This document shows, in pieces, positions 1 through 5,537 of a stretch of 10,659 bases of DNA (the first letter of the stretch is position 1; every line of letters begins with the position of its first letter). This DNA is from Thermoplasmata archaeon (GTDB lineage: Archaea; Thermoplasmatota; Thermoplasmata; UBA184). The DNA is taken from contig DAHVAA010000038.1 in assembly GCA_027314845.1 (NCBI GenBank), positions 1 through 10,659 of the forward strand. Direction: 5' to 3'. The notes below the pieces were generated by a model. The model did not search any database. It was not told the DNA's origin and saw nothing but the letters and a program-made list of their open reading frames with translations. A program made the position numbers and the translations under genes.

Positions 1-555
1 CTTCCCGTGGAAGATGAACAGGGGGACCTCGACCCCATCGCACGAGATGTCCTCGACCTCGGTATCGAAGATCAGCGCGTCGACCGGACCGTAGCCGACG
101 AAGTCCCGGAGCACGTAGTAGATGATCCGCTCCATGGACAGCGGGCCGAGCGTGATCCCGCGGCTCCGGAAGTACTCCTCGGCCTCTCCCCGTAGGTACG
201 CCCGCTTGTCCGCCGTCGAGAGGTTGCCGATGTCGCTCCCGACGATGCGCGTGAGCGTGGTCTTGAGGTGCTCGACCAGCTGTTTCTCGTGCGCGGTGAG
301 CTGCGGCTCGATGACCTCGTAGAGGTACTCTTTCGACCGGTCGTTGTAGGAGATCCGGGAGTACGAGTACGGGGGGTTCACCGCCCGGACCTCGAGCTCC
401 TTCATGGCCGCCTCCGCGAGGGGCGGCATCGCGGTGATGAACGTGCCCGGGGCGTCGGTGGGAGCTTCCGGGGAGCCGCCCGGGGGCGGTGGGACGCCCT
501 CCGCGGTCGGCGGGGGGGCTCGGGGGATCTTCACGCGGAAAGTGCTCGACGACAT
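1..555 (-). CDS. Type II/IV secretion system ATPase (archaeal GspE/VirB11/FlaI-like), N-terminal part
   Basis: This gene is cut by the left edge; 185 codons are visible, read from an ATG at 555. The product belongs to the archaeal family of hexameric ATPases that power pilus, archaellum or secretion assembly at the cytoplasmic membrane. The first ~35 residues are a proline/alanine-rich, probably disordered leader. After it comes the family's N-terminal domain, ending in the characteristic stretch around RDFVGYGPVDAL and EDISCDGVEVPLFIFHGK, which introduces the N2 region of these ATPases. Walker A and B lie off the window. The start follows the stop of the upstream pilin-like gene by only 5 nt. 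A GGAGGGG purine run (566-572) in the end of that gene is a plausible ribosome binding site, so the two genes are probably co-transcribed and translationally coupled. Whether it serves an archaellum, adhesion pilus or Tad-like system cannot be decided from this part. Family assignment is firm. Confidence 0.9.
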   Translation of the reverse strand, partial: MSSSTFRVKIPRAPPPTAEGVPPPPGGSPEAPTDAPGTFITAMPPLAEAAMKELEVRAVNPPYSYSRISYNDRSKEYLYEVIEPQLTAHEKQLVEHLKTTLTRIVGSDIGNLSTADKRAYLRGEAEEYFRSRGITLGPLSMERIIYYVLRDFVGYGPVDALIFDTEVEDISCDGVEVPLFIFHGK

Positions 556-560
556 GCGGT

Positions 561-1700
561 CTAGACCCCTCCGATTCCGACGTTGAGCTGGACGCCCGCG
601 TAGAACGCGGTGGCGAAGTTGACGTTGGTCAGCCGCAGGGTGAGGACCGTCGTGGCCCCGTTGGAACTCGAGCACGCGGTAGCGGGCACGGGGATCGTCG
701 CCGTCGGTGAAGAAACGAGCGCGTTCGTCCAGTTATAGTAGGTGGTCGGATACGCGAGCCCGCTCAAGGAGTACGGGACCCCGCTCACGTTCATCATCGA
801 CCGCAGGTACTGCTGCCAGGCGCAGGGGTACTGGGTCCCGATCTCGTACGTCAGGTTGAGCAGCGTGGCCCCGTTCGCCCCGGCGAGCCCGTGAGAGCTG
901 ACCGGCTGGGCGAACCGGAGATGGCTGTACACCTGCTCGGCCCCCTGACCGATCACGGTCGACTGGTTCCCGTACAGCTCGAGGAAGCTCGTGGAGACGC
1001 TCGTGTTTCCGCTGGTGCTCGTCACGTTCAGCGGAGGCGGGAGCAGCATCAGTTGCTGCGGCCCGCCCTGGCTCTGGACCACCGCGTCATCCTCGAAGTA
1101 GAGCGTCTGGGCACTGTAGTAGCGGTTCGGAAGGACCATCTGGAGCACCCCGCTCGCGACGTGCTGGGTGTAGAAGATGCCGGTCGGGACCCCCTGCTTC
1201 GCCCCGCCGAAACTGAGCGTCAGGTTCTCGAAGATGCAGTACGCCGAGTTCGTCGGCTGACCCCAGTTCGCGGCCGTCGAGGTCGTGCTCTTCGTGTAGA
1301 ATCCGTTCGGGCAGGTCGTCGGGAGGAATTGGAGCGTCCCCTCGGTCGGCTGGGCGAGCAACGGGACGCCGCCCGAGCTGATCGTGAACGAGGTCCCGAA
1401 GGTCGCGGGACCGTCGAGCGTGTATTGCAGGTCGACCCCCTGCTTCAGTTGGGCGAAGGAGGCCGCGGCTTGGCTGGTGAACTGGGACTCATTGTCGTTC
1501 ATCCAGAGGGGGACGTACTGGGTGACGAAGATCCCGAACAACGCGAAGAAGACCAGCAGCGCGAGCAGAGTCCCCACGACCGCCACGACCCCCCGCCGGT
1601 TCCGACCGAGCCGGTGTGCCCGACGATATCGACGCCGTGCACTCGAGCGGCCAGTTCCCCCCATCAGATGGACCGGCACGGGACCCACGGCCCCGCGCAC
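561..1700 (-). CDS. Secreted pilin/archaellin-like protein with prepilin-type N terminus
   Basis: The protein is 379 aa from a GTG at 1700, or 367 aa from an ATG at 1664. A strongly basic segment (about R21-R36) is followed by Arg-Arg-Gly-Val and an uninterrupted hydrophobic helix (about 38-60). This matches a class III (type IV prepilin) signal, probably cut after Gly37. The remaining ~320 residues are rich in Ser, Thr, Asn, Gln, Tyr and Gly, with eight N-X-S/T sequons and four Cys, as expected for a glycosylated, possibly disulfide-bonded extracellular domain. It is much larger than a typical pilin, so a minor pilin, adhesin or tip protein is possible. It sits immediately upstream of a secretion ATPase with a 5-nt gap, which supports a surface-appendage operon. 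The TATA-like TATTTATA (1723-1730) lies ~26 nt before the GTG, favouring a leaderless GTG start. I do not recognise a named family for the ectodomain. Confidence 0.75.
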   Translation of the reverse strand: MRGAVGPVPVHLMGGTGRSSARRRYRRAHRLGRNRRGVVAVVGTLLALLVFFALFGIFVTQYVPLWMNDNESQFTSQAAASFAQLKQGVDLQYTLDGPATFGTSFTISSGGVPLLAQPTEGTLQFLPTTCPNGFYTKSTTSTAANWGQPTNSAYCIFENLTLSFGGAKQGVPTGIFYTQHVASGVLQMVLPNRYYSAQTLYFEDDAVVQSQGGPQQLMLLPPPLNVTSTSGNTSVSTSFLELYGNQSTVIGQGAEQVYSHLRFAQPVSSHGLAGANGATLLNLTYEIGTQYPCAWQQYLRSMMNVSGVPYSLSGLAYPTTYYNWTNALVSSPTATIPVPATACSSSNGATTVLTLRLTNVNFATAFYAGVQLNVGIGGV

Positions 1701-1722
1701 GCTGAATTAGGTCCGATTGGGG

Positions 1723-1730
1723 TATAAATA
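1723..1730 (-). promoter_or_regulatory. TATA box of the pilin/secretion-ATPase operon
   Basis: The minus strand reads TATTTATA in an otherwise very GC-rich stretch. Its centre lies about 26 nt from the GTG at 1700, which is the archaeal TATA-to-transcription-start distance, so the mRNA would begin at or near the start codon. The element also reads TATAAATA on the plus strand and could in principle serve the divergent ACT gene with a leader of about 55 nt. Confidence 0.6.
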
Positions 1731-1769
1731 TCTGCGCGGCCGAACGCTGCCCCCTCGCGGGCGGACGCC

Positions 1770-1783
1770 GAACCTTTAGGTTC
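1770..1783. promoter_or_regulatory. 14-bp palindrome (GAACCT-TT-AGGTTC) over the likely promoter of the ACT gene
   Basis: Six-base inverted arms flank a TT centre. The centre also forms the only AT-rich patch (CTTTA) at a TATA-like distance, ~32 nt, from the ATG at 1809. A palindrome overlapping a core promoter is the usual form of a repressor operator in archaea. That it binds a regulator is inference. Confidence 0.35.
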
Positions 1784-1808
1784 CGGACGCGCTGTCGAAC
1801 CGGTCCCG

Positions 1809-2297
1809 ATGTCGCTGCGCGAGGTTCAGCTTACCCTGCCCAACCGGCCCGGGACGCTTGCCCGGGTGGCCCGAATCCTGGCCCGGGACCGGATCAACGT
1901 CGCGGCGATCAGCGTCGATTCCGCGGCCGGGAGGGGGCGGGTCCGCCTGGTCTTGAGCGACCCCGATCGGGCGACCGCGCTCCTAGCGAGCGCGGGGTAC
2001 GATGTCGAGGTCCGCGAGATGATCGCGGTTCGGCTCGAGGACCGTGCGGGGAGCTTCCTCCGGGTCCTCGACATCCTCGAGCGGGCCAAGATCAATCTCC
2101 AGAGCGTCGCGATTCTCATCTCGCGGGAGGGGAACCAGCCGCTGGTGGCGTTCTCGGCGAACGACCTCGCCCGCGCGCGAAGGGTCCTCCGTAAGGAAGG
2201 GTTCGAGAGTCGTGGCGCAGAACGGATCGTCTCGAACGAGGAGCTGCTCGCCGCCGCTCCCTCCATTCCCTCCGAGTCCGTCGCGCTGCACCTCTGA
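1809..2297 (+). CDS. Tandem ACT-domain protein (putative amino-acid-responsive regulator)
   Basis: The 162-aa protein consists of two ACT domains and a short tail. ACT1 spans about 4-70 and carries the NRPGTLARVARIL signature, with a ligand-loop proline-glycine before helix 1 and an INVAAISV second strand. ACT2 spans about 71-142 and carries EDRAGSFLRVLDIL followed by INLQSVAI. ACT domains bind amino acids or similar small ligands, usually as dimers, and control enzymes or regulators allosterically. No catalytic or DNA-binding domain is attached, so this is a stand-alone sensor or the regulatory subunit of an unidentified partner. The final ~20 residues are low-complexity (Ala/Ser/Pro). The ATG has no Shine-Dalgarno but follows an AT-rich palindrome at a TATA-like distance, so a near-leaderless transcript is likely. 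The tRNA-Gly gene follows 55 nt downstream on the same strand. The ligand is unknown. Confidence 0.85.
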   Translation: MSLREVQLTLPNRPGTLARVARILARDRINVAAISVDSAAGRGRVRLVLSDPDRATALLASAGYDVEVREMIAVRLEDRAGSFLRVLDILERAKINLQSVAILISREGNQPLVAFSANDLARARRVLRKEGFESRGAERIVSNEELLAAAPSIPSESVALHL

Positions 2298-2352
2298 GCC
2301 CCTGCGACCGTTCCGCACAAACGGTAAGAAGCGGTGGCCCTCCCGGGGTCGC

Positions 2353-2424
2353 GCGGTTGTGGTCTAGTGGTTAGGACGGTAGCTTCCCAAGCTACCTACT
2401 CGGGTTCGAATCCCGACAACCGCA
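2353..2424 (+). tRNA. tRNA-Gly (anticodon CCC)
   Basis: A full cloverleaf can be drawn by hand. The 7-bp acceptor stem is GCGGTTG/CAACCGC with discriminator A. The anticodon stem is GTAGC/GCTAC around the loop TTCCCAA, placing CCC at 2386-2388 (reads GGG). The T stem is TCGGG/CCCGA around TTCGAAT. No intron is present and CCA is not encoded. The D-arm TGGTCTAGTGGTTAGGA is typical for archaeal glycine tRNAs. A weak AT-rich patch (GGTAAGAAG, 2323-2331) lies ~27 nt upstream and may be its TATA element. Confidence 0.95.
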
Positions 2425-2556
2425 TCGCTCGATGAACGACCGGACCGGCGCGGGGCGCCGCGTCGCGGCGGCCCCCACCGTGCGCGTCGACTCGGTCGGT
2501 CGACCCCGTGCGGCCGGAGACGGCCCCCCCGCTCATCGGGGGGCGGTCGGCGTCGG
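2425..2556. other. Gene-free gap with a poly-C/poly-G hairpin between converging tRNA-Gly and the 108-aa gene
   Basis: I see no credible gene here. The interval holds two close GTCGAC palindromes (around 2486-2505) and a strong potential hairpin: C-run 2525-2530, loop 2531-2537, G-run 2538-2543. The hairpin lies just beyond the stop codon of the minus-strand 108-aa gene. It could mark the end of that transcript, but there is no following T-run in either direction. Confidence 0.4.
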
Positions 2557-2883
2557 TCACTCCAGCACCCGGAGCGAGATCCCGAGCCGTTCGGCGGCGC
2601 CCTGGAGAGCGCGGAGGTCTTCGTCCGTGAGTCGCGCGCGGACCATCGCCGAACGGAACGCCCGCGCGACCGGCAGTGGGACCAACTCCCGAAACAGCGT
2701 TTCCCAGGCCGTGCCCAACGTCCACACGGGGGCGCCCAGCGCGACCGCGAGGAGGTTCACTTCCGAGGTCGGTCGGTGCGGCTCGTTCGGGTCGACCCAC
2801 CCCTTGCGTCGGCTCACGTAGCAGACACGTCGGCGGTCGACCTTCCCTTCGTCTTCGGGCCGGTACGTGGGCTCGGGTGGCAC
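2557..2883 (-). CDS. Small protein of unknown function (108 aa)
   Basis: I do not recognise this protein. It starts at a GTG with a short GGAG about 4 nt upstream and ends in a TGA. It has an acidic, proline-rich head, then a basic stretch (RRR at 17-19, SRRKGW around 24-29) containing its only Cys. A mildly hydrophobic middle (about 43-63) and a charged helical C-terminus (about 72-108, LTDEDLRALQGAAERL) follow. The middle is too short and polar for a confident membrane segment. Support for coding is an uninterrupted frame with G/C-rich third positions and normal composition; there is no domain evidence. It lies 83 nt downstream of the DoxX-cupredoxin gene on the same strand and could be co-transcribed with it. 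A GGATATCC patch (~2912-2919) could instead provide a separate promoter. Confidence 0.55.
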   Translation of the reverse strand: MPPEPTYRPEDEGKVDRRRVCYVSRRKGWVDPNEPHRPTSEVNLLAVALGAPVWTLGTAWETLFRELVPLPVARAFRSAMVRARLTDEDLRALQGAAERLGISLRVLE

Positions 2884-2966
2884 GGGACTCCGCTAGATGA
2901 TTCCCACGTAGGGATATCCGTTCTCGCAGTGCCGTTCCGGCCCGATCGATCGACGGCGACGGGGGG

Positions 2967-4073
2967 CTAGGAGACGGACATCGTCCCGGACATGTACCCG
3001 AAAGTTCCCATCGGTGGGGTCGTGTACGGATTCGATCCCGTGCCACAGGGCGCGATGCAGAACCAGGTGAAGTTGCCCGGATTCACGAGGTCGACCGTGA
3101 ACTCGACGACCGCCTGACCCGGGCTGTAGATCTCGATCCCCAGGTTGGGGACGGTGAACGTATGCGCGATGTTGGTGGAGGGCACGACGTGGAATAGTGT
3201 CCCGTTGAGCGACTCGAACCCGTTGGTCGTCCCGCTGACGACACACGGACACTGCGACCAGGCCATCGGGGAATCGTGGTCGTTGATCCGGAAAGTGACG
3301 AGGCCGGCCGGGACCGTGAAGTTCGCCGGGGTGTACTGGGGCCAGCCGTTGACCGGGTTGATGACGACGCTCAGGTTCTCGTAGTAGACGGTCGGACTCC
3401 CAGCGCCCGCGGGTCCCGGGGACGGGATCGTCACCATGAGGCCGACCGTCACCGAGAACGCGATCAGGATCCCCGCCGCGAAGTAGGCGAGGAAGAAGCG
3501 GTAGTCGAGCGGCGCGGTCCACGCGCGCGCGGGGACCGGCAACCCCTGCGCCACCCGGCGTGCTTGGCGGTGGGCCAGGGCCTCCGCGAGGCGGCGGTCG
3601 ACGCTGAGGGCCCGCCCCGCACCCCCGATGACGAGGGCGGCGTAGATCACGAGGAAGAGCGGGTGCTCCCCCACGTCGGTTCCCCCAGGGAACGAGAAGG
3701 TGCTTCCGACCTGGGTCGCCAACAGGACCGCCGAAAAGACGCCGCCGACCATGCAGGCGATGCGCGTCGTGGCGCCGAGGAGGAAGGCGACCGCGAGGTA
3801 CGCCGTGACGGTGGCGACGAGCCAGGAGAACACCGTCGCGTGCGCCGCCACGAAGTTCGCCAGCCCCGGACCCCCGACCGTCGTCGGGCCGTACGACTGG
3901 GCCGTGGCACCGAAGTCGGCGAACCAGGAGTTCGCGGGGGCGAGGATGTAGATCAGATTGAGCGCCCAGACCAGACCGACCCCGATCCGGAGGAGCTCGA
4001 TCCCGAGGGCTCGGTGACGGGGGGAGACGAGCCAGGCCTCGACCGAAGGTGCCGCGTCCGGAGCGGATGCCAC
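2967..4073 (-). CDS. DoxX/DoxD-like membrane protein fused to a C-terminal cupredoxin domain
   Basis: The 368-aa protein starts at a GTG (4073). Residues ~24-45, 78-101, 104-121 and 136-153 form four hydrophobic helices resembling the DoxX/DoxD family (quinone-linked thiosulfate oxidation and related membrane proteins). A cytoplasmic basic linker (~155-185) leads to a fifth helix (~193-216). Residues ~228-368 form a cupredoxin beta-sandwich outside the membrane. Candidate copper ligands are His304 (HTFTVPNLGI, like the first His of cytochrome oxidase subunit II) and Cys339/Cys343 (CIAPCG, a CuA-like C-x3-C). Met355 or Met361 could complete the set. The second CuA histidine, expected four residues after Cys343, is Ser347. 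Extracytoplasmic electron transfer into a quinone or oxidase chain is the natural inference. A GATTAAC patch ~26 nt upstream suggests a leaderless transcript. Membrane and cupredoxin calls are strong; the DoxX link is moderate. Confidence 0.75.
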   Translation of the reverse strand: MASAPDAAPSVEAWLVSPRHRALGIELLRIGVGLVWALNLIYILAPANSWFADFGATAQSYGPTTVGGPGLANFVAAHATVFSWLVATVTAYLAVAFLLGATTRIACMVGGVFSAVLLATQVGSTFSFPGGTDVGEHPLFLVIYAALVIGGAGRALSVDRRLAEALAHRQARRVAQGLPVPARAWTAPLDYRFFLAYFAAGILIAFSVTVGLMVTIPSPGPAGAGSPTVYYENLSVVINPVNGWPQYTPANFTVPAGLVTFRINDHDSPMAWSQCPCVVSGTTNGFESLNGTLFHVVPSTNIAHTFTVPNLGIEIYSPGQAVVEFTVDLVNPGNFTWFCIAPCGTGSNPYTTPPMGTFGYMSGTMSVS

Positions 4074-4095
4074 ACCCCGACCGTTCCGGGGGGAC

Positions 4096-4102
4096 GATTA
4101 AC
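4096..4102 (-). promoter_or_regulatory. TATA-like element of the DoxX-cupredoxin gene
   Basis: The minus strand reads GTTAATC in a GC-rich context. It is centred about 26 nt from the GTG start, the distance expected for a leaderless archaeal mRNA. It is only a partial match to a TATA consensus. Confidence 0.4.
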
Positions 4103-4138
4103 GTCAAGGTGAAGCCGGGTTGACCTCACCGGTTCGGG

Positions 4139-4181
4139 TCCTCAGGTCCCGGCTGCCTGACTCGAACAGGCGACCTGAGGA
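4139..4181 (-). repeat. 10-bp perfect inverted repeat spanning the tRNA-Tyr 3' half and its trailer
   Basis: TCCTCAGGTC (4139-4148) is the exact reverse complement of GACCTGAGGA (4172-4181). One arm is the 3' anticodon stem plus the variable loop of tRNA-Tyr. The other is the last bases of the acceptor end plus the trailer. The T-arm hairpin lies between them. In the precursor RNA these arms could pair and form an extended stem stacked on the T arm, which would compete with the mature cloverleaf. Confidence 0.7.
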
Positions 4182-4254
4182 TATCCACGGGGGCTGCCGG
4201 GGGCTCCGGCAGTCTCGCCTACAGTCCCCCGCTCTACCACTGAGCTAAGCCGGG
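4147..4254 (-). tRNA. tRNA-Tyr (anticodon GTA) with a 36-nt intron
   Basis: The mature tRNA folds cleanly. The acceptor stem is CCCGGCT/AGCCGGG with C1-G72 and discriminator A, the archaeal tyrosine identity set. The D stem is GCTC/GAGC, the anticodon stem GGGGA/TCCTC and the T stem GCCTG/CAGGC around TTCGAGT. The anticodon loop reads CTGTAG-A, with GTA at 4220-4222. A 36-nt intron (4183-4218) interrupts it between positions 37 and 38, the canonical archaeal site. The intron carries a 7-bp hairpin (CTGCCGG/CCGGCAG, 4194-4212). I could not draw a perfect bulge-helix-bulge with standard pairs, so the splice motif may be relaxed. CCA is not encoded. The TTTATA tract at 4280-4285 (minus reading) lies ~28 nt upstream and is the likely promoter. 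Confidence 0.93.
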
Positions 4255-4279
4255 ACACGGGTCGGACCGGCGTGCGGAC

Positions 4280-4285
4280 TATAAA
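4280..4285. promoter_or_regulatory. Shared TATA element between tRNA-Tyr and the histidine-phosphatase gene
   Basis: This is the only AT-rich tract between the divergent genes. It reads TATAAA on the plus strand, ~31 nt before the ATG at 4314, and TTTATA on the minus strand, ~28 nt before the 5' end of tRNA-Tyr. Both distances fit the archaeal TATA-to-start spacing, so one element may serve both directions. Confidence 0.6.
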
Positions 4286-4313
4286 CTCTGCGACGGGGTC
4301 GGTCGGCACGCGG

Positions 4314-4847
4314 ATGCGCTTCCTCGAGCATCGCCGACACGGACCGCGGGATGGGGGTCGGGACGCGCTAAGCCCGGCCGGGTGGGCGCTGGCCCGTCGC
4401 ATCGGTCCGAGCTTGGGACCGTTCGATCGGGTCGTCGCATCCCCCAAGATCCGGGCCGTTGAGACCGCGACCGCGCTCGCCGGCCGTGTCGATGCGGAGC
4501 GGCACGAATTGGCCGGGCTCCCCGGCGAGGTCGAAGCACGGGTCGCCGAGGCGGACGTGCGGTCGTTCGACGGATATGTAGATCTGGCACGGAGCAGCAC
4601 GGCCGTCGGCGAGTTCGCCCGGAGCCAGGCTGACCTCTGGAAGGAGGAGCTCGCTCGACTTCCCGAGGACGGCCATCTCCTCCTGGTCTCCCATGCCGGC
4701 GTGATCGAGCTCGGAGCCGCCGGGGCCATCCCGCGGGTTGCGCTCGGATGGGGACGCCCTCTCGCGCCGCTCGAAGGTGTGCGGCTCGGGTTGGAGCGCG
4801 GCCGCTGGGTCACGGCCGCGGTGCTTCGGGTGTCGCCCCCCGAGTGA
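4314..4847 (+). CDS. Histidine phosphatase superfamily protein (phosphoglycerate mutase/SixA-like)
   Basis: The 177-aa protein has the family's catalytic set. The N-terminal RHG (Arg8-His9-Gly10) carries the nucleophilic histidine. ASPKIRAVETA supplies the second phosphate-binding Arg (Arg47), and VSHAGVIE supplies the second histidine (His127). Members hydrolyse or transfer phosphoryl groups from small molecules or phosphoproteins through a phosphohistidine intermediate. The short length, with little inserted between the motifs, resembles SixA-like or small phosphatase members rather than a full phosphoglycerate mutase. The substrate cannot be read from sequence. I chose the ATG at 4314 over an in-frame upstream ATG at 4272 for two reasons. 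The earlier start would lie upstream of the TATAAA tract, and the RHG motif belongs within the first ~15 residues. There is no Shine-Dalgarno, so it is probably leaderless. It ends 6 nt before the stop of the converging adenylate kinase gene. Confidence 0.85.
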   Translation: MRFLEHRRHGPRDGGRDALSPAGWALARRIGPSLGPFDRVVASPKIRAVETATALAGRVDAERHELAGLPGEVEARVAEADVRSFDGYVDLARSSTAVGEFARSQADLWKEELARLPEDGHLLLVSHAGVIELGAAGAIPRVALGWGRPLAPLEGVRLGLERGRWVTAAVLRVSPPE

Positions 4848-4853
4848 AATCCT

Positions 4854-5483
4854 CTAGCCCAGGAGTTCCCGCAGGCGGCGGGCGACGGCGTCCGGCGGTC
4901 CGCTCGCGTCGAGCGGCCGGAGCAGACCACGCTGTCGATAGAAGTCGAGGAGCGGGGCCGTCTGCTCCCGGTAGACTTTGAGCCGGATCTCGACCGCCTC
5001 GGGTCGGTCGTCCGACCGCTGCATGAGTTCGCTCCCGTCGCGGTCGCACCGCTCTAAGGATCGCGGCGGCTGCGAGACCAGATTGTAGACCGCCTGGCAG
5101 CGCGGGCAGACCCGCCGCGAGGAGAGACGCCGGACGAGCTCTTCCGTCGCGACCTCGAACGAGACGACCCGGTCGAGGGGAAAGCGCTTCTCGAGCGTTT
5201 CGGCCTGCCTGGCGTTGCGCGGGAAACCATCCAAGATGAACCCGGCGTGGGCGTCCGGGGCGTCGAGCCGCTCTCCGAGGATCCCCAGGACGAGGTCGTC
5301 CGGCACCAGCCGACCCGCCCGCATGTAGCCGTCCGCCTCGCGGCTGAGAGGGGTTCCGGCGGCGACCGCGGCGCGCAACAGGTCCCCGGTCGAGAGATGC
5401 GGGAGCCCGAGCTCGCGGGCGAGGGTCGCGGCCTGGGTCCCCTTTCCAGCGCCCGGCGGACCGAGGAAGACGATCCGGCGCAT
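4854..5483 (-). CDS. adk: Adenylate kinase (zinc-lid type)
   Basis: This cytosolic enzyme interconverts ATP + AMP and 2 ADP. The 209-aa protein shows the P-loop GPPGAGKGT (8-16), the AMP-binding STGDLLR (31-37), the FILDGFPR motif (82-89) and the lid arginines (Arg123, SDDRPE at 157-162). The lid carries CPRC (126-129) and CDRD (146-149), a Cys3-Asp zinc site like that of many Gram-positive and some archaeal enzymes. It is the long-lid bacterial-type enzyme rather than the short AdkA form of Sulfolobus and methanogens. Its start lies 54 nt downstream of the UMP kinase stop on the same strand. A TATTAC patch ~25 nt before the ATG (around 5505-5510) and a palindrome behind it suggest its own promoter and a leaderless mRNA. 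All catalytic residues are present. Confidence 0.97.
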   Translation of the reverse strand: MRRIVFLGPPGAGKGTQAATLARELGLPHLSTGDLLRAAVAAGTPLSREADGYMRAGRLVPDDLVLGILGERLDAPDAHAGFILDGFPRNARQAETLEKRFPLDRVVSFEVATEELVRRLSSRRVCPRCQAVYNLVSQPPRSLERCDRDGSELMQRSDDRPEAVEIRLKVYREQTAPLLDFYRQRGLLRPLDASGPPDAVARRLRELLG

Positions 5484-5502
5484 GCGCGGCCCACCCGGGA
5501 CC

Positions 5503-5524
5503 GAGTAATAGGGTTTCGTGAAAC
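5503..5524 (-). promoter_or_regulatory. adk promoter: TATA-like element next to a GTTTC-GT-GAAAC palindrome
   Basis: On the minus strand CCTATTACTC is centred ~25-27 nt before the adk ATG, which fits a TATA box for a leaderless mRNA. Directly upstream of it lies a perfect palindrome with 5-bp arms (5513-5517 and 5520-5524). It occupies the place where a transcription factor or BRE-overlapping regulator would bind. Regulation is inferred from position only. Confidence 0.4.
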
Positions 5525-5537
5525 GCGAGGACGGGGA

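Noticed and set aside
891..1727. Plus-strand frame antisense to the pilin-like gene
   Set aside because: It is charged low-complexity sequence (Arg/Glu/Asp-rich), typical of an antisense frame in GC-rich DNA.
2893..4107. Long minus-strand open frame (404 codons) covering the DoxX-cupredoxin gene
   Set aside because: It is a different frame over the same DNA and gives an Arg/Pro/Gly-rich product without hydrophobic helices. The overlapping frame gives a coherent membrane and cupredoxin protein.
4272..4313. Upstream ATG for the histidine-phosphatase gene
   Set aside because: It would precede the TATAAA tract that must be promoter for this gene and would put the RHG motif too far from the N terminus.
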